Shown here: positions 45,350 to 54,311 of the stretch, piece by piece
Position numbering within the stretch: position 1 is the stretch's first letter
Layout of the letters: the number at the start of each line of letters is the position of its first letter
Assembly (NCBI GenBank): GCA_028279555.1
Contig: JANQNO010000002.1
Coordinates: forward strand, 124,001-188,000
Length of the DNA: 64,000 bases
Direction of reading: 5' to 3'
Source of the DNA: Sphingorhabdus sp.
GTDB lineage: Bacteria > Pseudomonadota > Alphaproteobacteria > Sphingomonadales > Sphingomonadaceae
Program-made: the position numbers and the translations under genes
Notes under the pieces: generated by a model
Databases searched by the model: none
What the model was told of the DNA's origin: nothing
Seen by the model: the letters and a program-made list of their open reading frames with translations, nothing else

Positions 45350-46609
45350 ATGGCATCAAAAAATTACTGGACCCGATTTGCGGCGGGATTACAAAGGGCT
45401 TCCATGTTTTCGGTTGCCCTTTTCGTCACCGGACTTTTTGCTTCGCCAGCGGCCTATGCCGGTGTGGTAAAAGACGTCGTCAGCAGCGAGCGGACAATCA
45501 CTGTCAAATTTGACGATATCGTCAACAAGGCATCGGTTTTCACGCTTGCCGGCCCCAACCGCATTGCCCTTGATATTCTGGGCGCGACGGCCGGCAAGCA
45601 GGCATCGGCAGGCGGCCCGGTCAGCAATGTGCGGCAGGGGCAGTTCGGTCCGCACACTGCCCGTATTGTTTTCGATCTCGCCAGCCCGGCCTTGGTAACA
45701 GGCGGTCAGTTTTCTGCCGATGGCCGGAGCCTGACCATCAAGCTGCGCCGGGCGGCGGTCGGTGAATGGGCGAATGCCCTCGCGCGCGGCCGGATGAGCT
45801 TCCTTCCGCCAAGGCTTTTTCGCTCCAAGCCGCCGAAAAAGCGCTATGAGGTGAGCGCGCCGATCGGTCGCAAATCGCAGCGCGGCCTGCCGAAAATCTA
45901 TGGGCCGTCCGACCCCAGACTTCCGCTGGTCGTCATCGATGCAGGGCATGGCGGCCATGATCCAGGCGCGATCAGCCCGCATGGAGGCATTTACGAGAAG
46001 GACATCGCGCTCGCCGTGACCAAGTCGATCCGCGATGCGCTGGTTCAGACTGGCCGAATCCGCGTCGCATTGACGCGCGAGGATGATCGCTATCTGGTCC
46101 TGCAGGACCGTTTCGGCATTGCCCGCAAGATGAAGGCCGATCTGTTCATGTCAGTCCATGCCGATGCGGCCGGAAATCACACGGCCAATGGTGCAACGGT
46201 TTACACGCTGTCCGAAACAGCATCGGACCGGGAAGCACAGAAACTGGCAGCGCGCGAGAATAAGGCAGACATTATCAATGGCGTGAATCTCGGCGGCGCA
46301 GATGCCAGCGTTTCGTCCATCCTGATCGATCTGACGCAGCGTGAGACGATGAATGTGTCGGCCGATTTTGCAAAATTGCTTATCCGCGAGGCGAAACCGA
46401 ATATGCGGGTGCGTTCGCATTCGCACAGGTTCGCGTCTTTTGTCGTGCTGAAAGCACCCGATACGCCGTCGGTTCTGTTCGAAACCGGCTATCTGACCAA
46501 TGCGCGCGATGTGGCTTTTCTGTCCTCAAAAGAAGGGCAGCGCCGCATCGGACAGAGCGTGGCGAGCGCGATACAGGTGCATTTTGCCCGCCGCCTTGCT
46601 TCGCGCTAG
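45350..46609 (+). CDS. amiC: N-acetylmuramoyl-L-alanine amidase AmiC
   Basis: Cleaves the stem peptide from N-acetylmuramic acid during daughter-cell separation. A signal peptide (ending SPAAYAG) precedes an AMIN domain (~residues 40-135, VKFDDIVNKASVFTLAGPNRIALDI) that targets septal peptidoglycan. The Amidase_3 zinc domain has His in VVIDAGHGGHDPGA, Glu in GGIYEKDIAL, His in LFMSVHADA and the catalytic Glu in SVLFETGYLTN. 419 residues, full length. It is followed after 94 bases by mrcA, the usual order in sphingomonads. Confidence 0.95.
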   Translation: MASKNYWTRFAAGLQRASMFSVALFVTGLFASPAAYAGVVKDVVSSERTITVKFDDIVNKASVFTLAGPNRIALDILGATAGKQASAGGPVSNVRQGQFGPHTARIVFDLASPALVTGGQFSADGRSLTIKLRRAAVGEWANALARGRMSFLPPRLFRSKPPKKRYEVSAPIGRKSQRGLPKIYGPSDPRLPLVVIDAGHGGHDPGAISPHGGIYEKDIALAVTKSIRDALVQTGRIRVALTREDDRYLVLQDRFGIARKMKADLFMSVHADAAGNHTANGATVYTLSETASDREAQKLAARENKADIINGVNLGGADASVSSILIDLTQRETMNVSADFAKLLIREAKPNMRVRSHSHRFASFVVLKAPDTPSVLFETGYLTNARDVAFLSSKEGQRRIGQSVASAIQVHFARRLASR

Positions 46610-46703
46610 AGTGTTTTTCCGACCTCAGCCAATCCACATTCTGGACAATTACCGGCAACAAGAATCTGGACCTTGCCCGTAGATGCGCTAAATACGAGCA
46701 TCT

Positions 46704-49241
46704 ATGGAAGAAGCCGAGAACAATAATGTCAGCTATCGCCTGACCCGGGAAATGACCGGTGCCTGGGCGTGGCTCAAGAAAAGATGGGAAGGAAAGTGGT
46801 TTCGCTGGGGCGTCTACGCGCTTGGTCTGCTGCTTTTGGTGATGCTTCTTTTCTGGGCATTGTTCGTCCGCAATCTTCCCGATGCAGAGCGGCTGCTGGA
46901 ATATGAATCGCCGCTGCCGACGGTGGTGCGCGATATCAATGGTGAACCTTTTCACAGCTACGCGCGCGAACGCCGGGTGCAGCTCGAATATGCCGATTTT
47001 CCCACGCAGCTGGTGCGCGCCTATCTTGCGGCGGAGGACAAAACCTTCTTCGAGCATGGTGGGCTTGACTATCCCGGCCTGGTGCGCGCGGCCTTCGAAG
47101 GGTTGGTAACCGGCGATACGCCGCGCGGCACCTCGACGATCACGCAGCAGGTAGCGAAAAACCTGCTGCTCACCAACGAAGTCACCTATACGCGGAAGAT
47201 GAAAGAAGCGATCCTCGCCATGCGGATCGAGGAAACGCTTACCAAGCAGCAGATTCTGTCGCTATATCTCAACGAAATTCCGCTTGGCCGTCGCTCTTTT
47301 GGGGTCGAGGCTGCTTCGCAGGCCTATTTCAACAAGAGTGTCGAGCAGCTCGCGCTGCATGAAATCGCCTTCCTGGCAATATTGCCCAAGGCACCGGAAA
47401 CTTACGGGCGGGAGAAGAACCGGGACGCGGCTCTGGCAAGGCGTAACTGGGCACTGGACGAGATGCGCGACAATGGCTGGATCACCGCCGAACAGCTCGC
47501 CAGCGCCTCGGCGCAGCCATTGGGTCTTGCGCCTTTGCGCGGTCCGCAATTTCAGCGCAAGGCCGGCTATTTCACCGAAGAGGTCCGCCGGCAGCTCATG
47601 GAACGGTTCGGTGAGAATGCCGAGGACGGACCCTATAGCGTCTATTCCGGCGGGCTTTGGGTGCGCACATCGCTTCATCCGGAATTTCAGGAATTGACCA
47701 CACAGGCGCTGCGCGATGGGCTCTTGCGTTATCATGCAGGCAAGGGCTGGCCGGGTCCGATCAATCATGTGAAGGCGGAAGATGGCGATATTTTCGGGCA
47801 ATTCCTCTCTTCCAATATCGAAATCGACTATTCCAACTGGCGTGCAGCTCTGATCGTTGCGCCGCGCCGGGTAAAATTGCGCAATGGCAATGAAGGCCGC
47901 CTCAATGGTGGGCCAAGCTCGCTGAAAGTCGGTGATATCATTGCCGTCGCACCCGCCGGGAACGGCGTTTACAATGTGCGCACCGTTCCCGAGGTGGGCG
48001 GTGGTATGGTCGTCCAAAACCCGCTCAATGGCCGGGTTCTGGCCGTGCAGGGCGGGTTCGATTCCCGCATTTCCAGCTTCAACCGCGCTACGCAGGCGCA
48101 GCGCCAGCCAGGCTCGACCATCAAGCCCTTCGTCTATGCAACGGCGATTGATCAGGGTATGACGCCAGCTTCTATCATTCTCGATGCGCCTTTCTGCGTT
48201 TGGCAGTCGGCTTCGCTCGGGCGCAAATGCTTCCGCAACTTCGGCGGGGCAGGGGGCGCTGGACCGCGCACGATGCGCTGGGGCCTGGAACAGTCGCGTA
48301 ACCTGATGACGGTGCGTGCCGCCAATGATTCCGGCATGGACAATGTTGTCAAGACCTTCGACAGCATGGGGATTTCCCGGCCCGGACAGCCTTATCCGCC
48401 CTATCTCGCTTTTGCGCTGGGCGCGGGCGATACGACGGTGTTGAAAATGACCAATGCCTATTCGATGCTGGTCAACCACGGCAAGAAGCTCAACCCCACA
48501 TTCATCGATTTCGTGCAGAACAGGCGTGGCAAGGTTATTTGGCCGGCCAAATGGAAACCCTGCAAGGGCTGCAACATGGATGACTGGGATGGCAAGCCGA
48601 TGCCGCGTTTTGCCGCTGCCGGCAAGCAGGTGATGGACCCGGTCACCGCCTATCAGGTGGTACATATGCTGGAAGGTGTGGTTCAGCGCGGTACGGCGAC
48701 TTTGCTCAAGGATCTTGGCCGCCCGATGTTTGGCAAGACCGGAACAACAACCGGGCCGACCAACGTGTGGTTTGTGGGGGGTACGCCCAATCTCGTAGCG
48801 GGTGTTTACCTTGGCTTTGACCAGCCCCGGAATATGGGCGGCTATGCGCAGGGCGGCTCGCTCGCCGCGCCAGTTTTCAAACAGTTTGCAAAAGAGGCGC
48901 TCCCATATGTTCCGTCAAAACGTTTCGTTGCGCCGCAGGGCGCACGGCTGGTGCGGATCGACCGGCAAACGGGCAAGCGCGTCTATGGCGGTTGGCCCGA
49001 TCTGAGCGTGGACAATTCGGTGATCTGGGAGGCCTTTGCCGCAGAGACCGAGCCCAAGCGGAGCATCCGCCGCGCCGACATCGCTGCGCGCGCCAAGCCC
49101 AAGCGGCGCCGCGCCGCATCAACCCAGCAAAGGGCGAACACCAACCGATCGAGCAACAGCAACGCGCCGCAGGCCGTTCGCGGTGCCAGCGGGAGCACGC
49201 AGGACCAGGAATTTCTGCAACAGGAAGGCGGCATCTACTAG
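46704..49241 (+). CDS. mrcA: Penicillin-binding protein 1A (bifunctional transglycosylase/transpeptidase)
   Basis: An 845-residue class A PBP that polymerises and cross-links peptidoglycan. A cytosolic N-terminus and one membrane helix (YALGLLLLVMLLFWALFV) lead to the GT51 domain (AAEDKTFFEHGG catalytic Glu; GTSTITQQVAKNLLLTNE; KEAILAMRIEETLTKQQIL). The transpeptidase has Ser471 in QPGSTIKPFVYA, SRN in EQSRNLMTVR and KTG in FGKTGTTTGPTN. The C-terminal ~80 residues are basic and low in complexity. The start is as given; no strong ribosome-binding site is seen. Confidence 0.96.
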   Translation: MEEAENNNVSYRLTREMTGAWAWLKKRWEGKWFRWGVYALGLLLLVMLLFWALFVRNLPDAERLLEYESPLPTVVRDINGEPFHSYARERRVQLEYADFPTQLVRAYLAAEDKTFFEHGGLDYPGLVRAAFEGLVTGDTPRGTSTITQQVAKNLLLTNEVTYTRKMKEAILAMRIEETLTKQQILSLYLNEIPLGRRSFGVEAASQAYFNKSVEQLALHEIAFLAILPKAPETYGREKNRDAALARRNWALDEMRDNGWITAEQLASASAQPLGLAPLRGPQFQRKAGYFTEEVRRQLMERFGENAEDGPYSVYSGGLWVRTSLHPEFQELTTQALRDGLLRYHAGKGWPGPINHVKAEDGDIFGQFLSSNIEIDYSNWRAALIVAPRRVKLRNGNEGRLNGGPSSLKVGDIIAVAPAGNGVYNVRTVPEVGGGMVVQNPLNGRVLAVQGGFDSRISSFNRATQAQRQPGSTIKPFVYATAIDQGMTPASIILDAPFCVWQSASLGRKCFRNFGGAGGAGPRTMRWGLEQSRNLMTVRAANDSGMDNVVKTFDSMGISRPGQPYPPYLAFALGAGDTTVLKMTNAYSMLVNHGKKLNPTFIDFVQNRRGKVIWPAKWKPCKGCNMDDWDGKPMPRFAAAGKQVMDPVTAYQVVHMLEGVVQRGTATLLKDLGRPMFGKTGTTTGPTNVWFVGGTPNLVAGVYLGFDQPRNMGGYAQGGSLAAPVFKQFAKEALPYVPSKRFVAPQGARLVRIDRQTGKRVYGGWPDLSVDNSVIWEAFAAETEPKRSIRRADIAARAKPKRRRAASTQQRANTNRSSNSNAPQAVRGASGSTQDQEFLQQEGGIY

Positions 49242-49285
49242 CGCGTAGCGCTTGCGCCGCGCAATCAAATGCTTACATTTGCCCT

Positions 49286-49918
49286 ATGGGTAAGGAAGAG
49301 TCCAAGCTGGTAGCTGCGGACAGCGCCGATGCTGTGCTGACCGCGATAGCGCATAGCCCGGTGCCCTCGGTGGTCAGCGACCCGCTACTGGAAGACAATC
49401 CACTTATTGCAGTCAACCAAGCTTTCCTGGATCTCACAGGCTATGATGAGTCAGAGATTGTCGGACGCAATTGCCGTTTTCTCGCCGGGCCGAAGACCGA
49501 ACCATGGGTGAGCGAGAAAATCCGCGAAGGGATTCGCGAGCAACGCCCGGTCCTGGTCGAAATTCTCAACTACAAGAAAGACGGCAGCCCGTTTCGCAAC
49601 GCGGTGCTGATAGCGCCTGTTTTCGATAATGACGGCAAGCTACGCTATTTTCTCGGCTCGCAGGTCGAGCTTCCAGAGAAAGACAGCGGCATGACGATCA
49701 AGCGTCATCAGGTGGCGGTCGAAAAACTCAAAAACATGTCGCCGCGGCAACTTCAGATTTTGAAAGATATGGCCGCTGGTTTTCGCAGCAAGCAGATCGC
49801 CTATCGTTTGTCGCTATCCGAGCGCACGGTAAAGATGCACCGTTCGATTCTGCTCAAAAAGCTCGATGCGGGCAATATGGCGGATGCCGTCAGGCTGGCA
49901 GTGGAGGCGGGTTTGTAG
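49286..49918 (+). CDS. Blue-light LOV-HTH transcription factor (EL222-like)
   Basis: A 210-residue protein. The LOV photosensor (residues ~20-130) has the flavin-adduct Cys63 in VGRNCRFLAGPKTEPW, LNYKKDGSPFRNAV and the signalling Gln126 in YFLGSQVE. A linker helix and a LuxR/GerE HTH follow (residues ~151-193, MSPRQLQILK, LSERTVKMH). Order, length and many exact segments match EL222 of Erythrobacter litoralis, where blue light forms a Cys-FMN bond, frees the HTH and permits dimeric DNA binding. Expected role: light-dependent activation of nearby or distant genes; targets are unknown. It starts 44 bases after mrcA and has its own terminator. Confidence 0.95.
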   Translation: MGKEESKLVAADSADAVLTAIAHSPVPSVVSDPLLEDNPLIAVNQAFLDLTGYDESEIVGRNCRFLAGPKTEPWVSEKIREGIREQRPVLVEILNYKKDGSPFRNAVLIAPVFDNDGKLRYFLGSQVELPEKDSGMTIKRHQVAVEKLKNMSPRQLQILKDMAAGFRSKQIAYRLSLSERTVKMHRSILLKKLDAGNMADAVRLAVEAGL

Positions 49919-50088
49919 CCCCAAAGCCCGTCCTATCGGTCATATGTCCAAAAGGCCATATCGCGCCGCGCAATTCGATATGCAATAAAACCTATGCTGC
50001 GAGTGTTTGCCGGCGCATCCCTCCCTTACCCCCAAGCCGGCAGTACTCGCGCATCCATAACACGCATCTGTGTCCCCTGACACTTACT

Positions 50089-50118
50089 GGCTGGCTTGTT
50101 TTTGCCAGCCTTTTTCTT
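50089..50118 (+). terminator. Rho-independent terminator after the LOV-HTH gene
   Basis: A perfect 7-bp stem GGCTGGC/GCCAGCC with an 8-base T-rich loop is followed by TTTTTCTT on the plus strand. It lies 170 bases after the LOV gene stop and just before the convergent CoA-enzyme stop. Confidence 0.85.
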
Positions 50119-50120
50119 GC

Positions 50121-51263
50121 TCAGCGATCTGCCGCGGCTACGCCGCCTGATCCGAACAGCGCGTCGATTTCCTCGCTGGCAAAGCCGGCCTCTTTCAGAA
50201 TTGCCTCCGAATCTCCGCCCTTGGCGGGTATTTCGAAACTGTCTGCCGGCGGCTGGCTGGAAAGCCGCGGCGCGATTTGAGGATGCGTCCAGCCGGGTTC
50301 CGATACAAGCGCACTCCGCTCGATATTGGCAGGGTGCTCCGCCGCTTCCTGATAGTCGAGCACGGGGGTGACGCAGGCGTCGGTCAGGGCAAAGGTCTCT
50401 TCCCACGCATCGCGGCTTTTGCCCGCGAACACCGCCTCGAGCATTTTTTGCTGTTCTGGCCATCTTGCCCGGTCATTCTGGCCGCCATATTCGTCTGGGC
50501 CGATTGGGAGCTTTTCCATCATGGCCCCGAAAAATTGCGGTTCGATGCAGCCAACGGCGACAAATTTGTCGTCAGACGTCTTGTAGCAGCGATAATAGGG
50601 CGCTGCGCCGTCGAGCAGGTTGGCCTCGCGCTTTGGTTGCCAGGCATTGAGGCCATGCATGCCGTGGACAAAACACATCAGCGAATGGGTGCCGTCGATT
50701 ATCGCCGCATCGACAATATCTCCCTTGCCTGATTTTTCGCGCGCAACCAGCGCTGCCAGAATACCGGAAACCAGAAACATCGATCCACCGCCGAAGTCGC
50801 CAACCATATTGAGCGGGGGCATAGGCGGCTCGCCATCCTTACCCATGGCATGAAGCACGCCCGTCATCGCAATGTAGTTTATGTCATGCCCGGCCATCTG
50901 GCTCCAAGGGCCTTCCTGCCCCCAACCGGTCATGCGACCGTAGATGAGCTTCGGGTTGACTTTATGGCAATGCTGCGGCCCGATGCCGAGCCGTTCGGTG
51001 ACGCCGGGGCGCAAGCCTTCGATCAGTATGTCGGCATTCTCGACCAGCTTGAGCAGGGTCTTGGTGCCTTCGGGATTGCGCAAATCGAGAATGATCGAGC
51101 GCTTGCCGCGCCCATCGATTGCTTTGATACCCGGGCCGGGGCGGTCGACCACTATGACATCGGCACCATAGTCGGCGAGCAATTGGCCTGCATAGGGGCC
51201 CGGGCCGATACCGGCGAGTTCGATGACTTTATATCCGCTGAGCGGTCCGTCGCGTCCAGCCAT
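50121..51263 (-). CDS. CaiB/BaiF CoA enzyme, alpha-methylacyl-CoA racemase-like
   Basis: A 380-residue family III CoA-transferase-fold protein. It has an N-terminal LSGYKVIELAGIGPGPYAGQLLADYGADVI, a nucleotide-binding part around GRGKRSIILDLRNPEG, LIEGLRPGVTERLG, and the catalytic region GHDINYIAMTGVLHAMG (His-Asp in GHD), which points to the alpha-methylacyl-CoA racemase branch rather than CoA transfer. Such racemases invert (R)-2-methylacyl-CoA so that branched chains or sterol side chains can be beta-oxidised. GAGGAG precedes the ATG at 51263. A perfect palindrome lies 14 bases upstream of the ATG, so the gene probably has its own regulated promoter. Confidence 0.9.
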   Translation of the reverse strand: MAGRDGPLSGYKVIELAGIGPGPYAGQLLADYGADVIVVDRPGPGIKAIDGRGKRSIILDLRNPEGTKTLLKLVENADILIEGLRPGVTERLGIGPQHCHKVNPKLIYGRMTGWGQEGPWSQMAGHDINYIAMTGVLHAMGKDGEPPMPPLNMVGDFGGGSMFLVSGILAALVAREKSGKGDIVDAAIIDGTHSLMCFVHGMHGLNAWQPKREANLLDGAAPYYRCYKTSDDKFVAVGCIEPQFFGAMMEKLPIGPDEYGGQNDRARWPEQQKMLEAVFAGKSRDAWEETFALTDACVTPVLDYQEAAEHPANIERSALVSEPGWTHPQIAPRLSSQPPADSFEIPAKGGDSEAILKEAGFASEEIDALFGSGGVAAADR

Positions 51264-51276
51264 GTCGTCTCTCCTC

Positions 51277-51296
51277 ATTTAATCACGTGATTAAAT
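51277..51296. promoter_or_regulatory. Perfect 20-bp palindrome, probable repressor operator
   Basis: The half-site ATTTAATCAC is followed directly by its inverse complement, so the centre is CACGTG. It lies between the isomerase-like gene and the racemase-like gene, just upstream of the racemase ribosome-binding site. Symmetry, length and AT-rich arms are typical of TetR-family operators; no TetR gene is in the window. Confidence 0.65.
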
Positions 51297-51342
51297 CGTT
51301 ATGGAGAATGGCGAGCGAGGGCAAGCCGGAATTTCGGCTGCT

Positions 51343-51939
51343 CTATTGTGCGTTAAGCGCCTCTTCCACATAGTCGAGCCGGTCCTGCCCGAAGAAGAGC
51401 TCGTCACCGACAAAAAAGGCCGGCGCGCCGAACACGCCGCGCGAAACCGCTTCTTCGGTATTCGCTTTCAGCTTGTCCTTATTTTCCGGGGCGGTGCCTA
51501 GCGAGACGATCTCAGCAACATCGAAGCCTTCCTCGTCGCACATGGCGGTTAGATGCTCTTCATTGGTCGGATCCATGCCATTTTCCATGCCATAGCTGTG
51601 GCGGAAGCAGGCATCGATAAAGCGCGCCCGCTTTGCGCCATCTTCCATTCCTATTGTCGCGCGCGTGAGGATCAGCGTGTTCATCGGGAAATGCGGATTC
51701 ATGAAGATCGGCACGCCGTGCCGCTTGGCGCAGCGCTGCAGATCGCGCGCCATATAGGCACCTTTCGCAGGCACCATCCCTGGCGGCTTGTTCCCCGTCG
51801 CCTGCATCACGCCGCCCTGAAACATGGGCCGATAGATGAGCTTCGCGCCAGTCCGTTCTGCGACTCTGGGCGCGGCATAATGCGCAAGATAGGCCGTCGG
51901 GCTGACATAATCGAAAAAGAATTCAAAGGATTTTGACAC
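51343..51939 (-). CDS. 2-hydroxychromene-2-carboxylate isomerase / DsbA-like protein
   Basis: A 198-residue thioredoxin-fold protein of the kappa-GST/HCCA-isomerase family. The N-terminus FEFFFDYVSPTAYLAHYAA carries the catalytic Ser in place of a CxxC pair; the C-terminus has GVFGAPAFFVGDELFFGQDRLDYVEEAL, with the cis-Pro loop and dimer motif. HCCA isomerase acts with glutathione in naphthalene catabolism; relatives act on other ring-opened intermediates. It lies in one strand block with an SDR upstream (12-base gap) and the racemase downstream, so a joint catabolic role is likely. Confidence 0.88.
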   Translation of the reverse strand: MSKSFEFFFDYVSPTAYLAHYAAPRVAERTGAKLIYRPMFQGGVMQATGNKPPGMVPAKGAYMARDLQRCAKRHGVPIFMNPHFPMNTLILTRATIGMEDGAKRARFIDACFRHSYGMENGMDPTNEEHLTAMCDEEGFDVAEIVSLGTAPENKDKLKANTEEAVSRGVFGAPAFFVGDELFFGQDRLDYVEEALNAQ

Positions 51940-51951
51940 CGAAATTCTCCC

Positions 51952-52749
51952 CTAAACTTCCGAGGCGACCGAGCGCCCGATGTCGCTGCTGTTCCACCAT
52001 GGGATATCCGTGTAGCATCGCAGATCGATTTCATGTGTCCAGACCGAGCGATGCTGCTGCGCCAGATGGAAATAGGTCTCGGCGATTTTCTCCGGTTGGA
52101 GCAAGCCGTCTTTCGCGCCCTGCGTTTCACGCAGTTTCTTGAACAATTCAGGGCCCAGCAGCTTGCCGAGCGTATCGGGTGCATCGACCGACCCATCGAC
52201 GATGATATGCGCAATATGGATGCCCTGCGGTGCATATTCGGCATTCAGCGTCTGGCACAGCATTCGCCGCCCGCCCATCGCCGCAGCATGGCTGTGTTGA
52301 CCAGCATTTCCCCGCACCGCAGCGGTTGCAGAGGTGACAAGAATATTGCCCTTGCCGCGCTCTACCATCAGTGGGCAGACTTTCTTGGCGATGCGAAACA
52401 GGCCGTAGGTGCCGAGCCGCCAGCCCAGTTCGAAGGCGCGGTGCGGCGTATCATCCAGCGTTCGGTTGCCGATCTGCGCGCCTAGATTGTAGATCACGGT
52501 GTCGATCGGACCAATTTCTGCCTCGACCTGATCGACGCGCTCCTCGATGCTGCCATCTTCGGTCGCATCCATCAGGAAGCCGGATGCCTCGCCGCCGGCA
52601 TCGCGGATATTGCTTACCAGCCGGTCCAGCCCTTCTTCATCGCTGCGCCGGCACAGCACGGCGTGATACCCTTCGGCGGCGAATTTCGCGCCGACCGTAC
52701 CGCCGATCCCGGCACCTGCGCCTATCACCAAACAAACGGGCTTCATCAT
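51952..52749 (-). CDS. SDR-fold protein lacking the catalytic Tyr/Lys
   Basis: A 265-residue short-chain dehydrogenase fold. The coenzyme motif VIGAGAGIGGTVG and a VIYNLGAQIG counterpart of NNAG are present, and Ser140 sits in LVTSATAAVRG, but the YxxxK position reads HSHAAAMGGRR, with no Tyr or Lys where the proton relay should be. It may bind a nucleotide or ligand without classical redox chemistry, or use another residue. GGAGAAG precedes the ATG. Divergent from a canonical SDR by 69 bases and co-directional with the isomerase-like gene. Confidence 0.85.
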   Translation of the reverse strand: MMKPVCLVIGAGAGIGGTVGAKFAAEGYHAVLCRRSDEEGLDRLVSNIRDAGGEASGFLMDATEDGSIEERVDQVEAEIGPIDTVIYNLGAQIGNRTLDDTPHRAFELGWRLGTYGLFRIAKKVCPLMVERGKGNILVTSATAAVRGNAGQHSHAAAMGGRRMLCQTLNAEYAPQGIHIAHIIVDGSVDAPDTLGKLLGPELFKKLRETQGAKDGLLQPEKIAETYFHLAQQHRSVWTHEIDLRCYTDIPWWNSSDIGRSVASEV

Positions 52750-52818
52750 CTTCTCCTCTCGCTGGTGCGACTCAAAGCGTTAGAGTAACAGGCTATTTGC
52801 GCAGCGAAAGGGTGACGT

Positions 52819-53601
52819 ATGGGAAGGTTGCATAACAAAAAGGCACTCATTACCGGCGGCGCGCGGGGCATAGGCGAGGCCATAGCGCGGGCATTTGCCA
52901 AAGAGGGCGCAGCGGTGGTGATCGCAGACATCCGTGCGCCGGCCGGCCGGAAAACAGCGCAGGCGATGGATGCAGAGTTTTTCGAAATGGATGTATCCGC
53001 CGAGAACGATTGGCAGCACCTGGCAGAGGCGCATCCGCAAATGGATATTGTGATCAATAATGCCGGGATTACCGGTTTTGAAGACGGATCAGCGGCGCAT
53101 GATCCCGAAAATGCTAGCCTGGCCGAATGGCACCGCGTGCATGCCACCAACCTCGATGGCTGTTTCCTCGGTTGCCGCTATGCGGTCCGCGCAATGCGCG
53201 AAAAAGGCGAGGGGAGTATCATCAACATCTCCTCGCGCAGCGGGCTGGTGGGCATCCCGATGGCTGCGGCCTACGCATCGTCCAAGGCCGCCATCCGCAA
53301 TCATACGAAATCGGTTGCGCTTTATTGCGCTGGGCAGGGATTGAATATCCGTTGCAACAGCATTCATCCCGCCGCGATATTGACACCGATGTGGGAAACA
53401 CTGATTGGTGACGGTCCGGACCGCGAAGAGAGAAAGGCTGCGATGGTGGCCGACACGCCGATGCAGCGTTTCGGAACCGTGGAAGAGGTCGCTGCCATCG
53501 CGCTTTTGCTGGCCAGCGATGAAGCCGCCTACATGACGGGCAGCGAAATCAATCTGGATGGCGGCCTGCTAGCCGGTAGCGCCGTTTCACCGGGAGAGTG
53601 A
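52819..53601 (+). CDS. Short-chain dehydrogenase, hydroxysteroid-dehydrogenase-like
   Basis: A 260-residue classical SDR. The coenzyme motif is [15 protein letters not shown] (position ~12), with ADIR selecting NAD(H), NNAG in VINNAGITG, catalytic Ser in NISSRSG and Y-A-S-S-K in [12 protein letters not shown]. The closing part ([19 protein letters not shown] and [23 protein letters not shown]) resembles bacterial 3-beta/17-beta-hydroxysteroid dehydrogenases, so an alicyclic alcohol is a reasonable but unproven substrate. AAAGGG precedes the ATG. The GST gene follows after 18 bases. Confidence 0.9.
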   Translation: MGRLHNKKALITGGARGIGEAIARAFAKEGAAVVIADIRAPAGRKTAQAMDAEFFEMDVSAENDWQHLAEAHPQMDIVINNAGITGFEDGSAAHDPENASLAEWHRVHATNLDGCFLGCRYAVRAMREKGEGSIINISSRSGLVGIPMAAAYASSKAAIRNHTKSVALYCAGQGLNIRCNSIHPAAILTPMWETLIGDGPDREERKAAMVADTPMQRFGTVEEVAAIALLLASDEAAYMTGSEINLDGGLLAGSAVSPGE

Positions 53602-53619
53602 AAAGGAGGGAGCCACAAA

Positions 53620-54258
53620 ATGGCGAAAATGAAATTCTATACCAACCCGATGTCGCGCGGGCAGATCGCGCGCTGGGCGCTGCATGAGGCTGGCGCGGAT
53701 TATGAGCAGTATTTGCTCGAATATGGCGAGACGGGCGACGGCGGCATGAAATCGGCTGACTATCTCGCGATCAATCCGATGGGCAAGGTTCCTGCTATCG
53801 TCGATGGGAACGCGGTGGTGACCGAATGTGCGGCAATCTGCGCCTATCTGGCGCAGCGCTTCCCCGATGCCGGGCTCGCGCCTGCAGATAACGAGGTTGC
53901 CAGCTATTATCGCTGGATGTTTTTCGGTGCCGGTCCGTTGGAGGCAGCCGTCACCAACAAAGCGCTGGGCTTCGCTGTCGAAGCGGACAAGGAAATGATG
54001 GCAGGCTACGGCAATTATGACCGTGTGGTCGATGTGCTGGCCGCGCATTTCGACGCCAATGATTTTGTCTGCGGAAACCGCTTTACGATGGCCGATGTCT
54101 ATGTTGGTTCGCAGATTGTGTGGGGCCAGGAATTTGGCACGGTCACGCCCAAGCCTTCATTCGCGGCCTATGCCGAGCGGGTAACGCAGCGCGAAGCATA
54201 TATCGCGGCCAAAGAAATCGATGGCAAGCTGATCGCGGAAGCGCAGGGAGCAGACTAA
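53620..54258 (+). CDS. Glutathione S-transferase
   Basis: A 212-residue cytosolic GST. The thioredoxin-like half is MKFYTNPMSRGQIARWALHEAG (candidate Ser in NPMSRGQ) with NPMGKVPAIVDGNAVVTECAAICAYLA, the glutathione-binding Pro and Glu/Ser region. The helical half contains FVCGNRFTMADVYVGSQIVWG. It conjugates or isomerises with glutathione; next to an HCCA-isomerase-like gene it may serve the same catabolic route. AAGGAGGG precedes the ATG. Confidence 0.92.
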   Translation: MAKMKFYTNPMSRGQIARWALHEAGADYEQYLLEYGETGDGGMKSADYLAINPMGKVPAIVDGNAVVTECAAICAYLAQRFPDAGLAPADNEVASYYRWMFFGAGPLEAAVTNKALGFAVEADKEMMAGYGNYDRVVDVLAAHFDANDFVCGNRFTMADVYVGSQIVWGQEFGTVTPKPSFAAYAERVTQREAYIAAKEIDGKLIAEAQGAD

Positions 54259-54311
54259 AAACTCCCATGCCCGAAGTTCGCAGGGAATGCCGGTAATGCC
54301 GGGAATGATCC

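Noticed and set aside
47262-48665. 467-codon minus-strand frame inside mrcA
   Set aside because: Shadow frame of a GC-rich gene: rich in His/Arg, no domain and fully within intact PBP1A.
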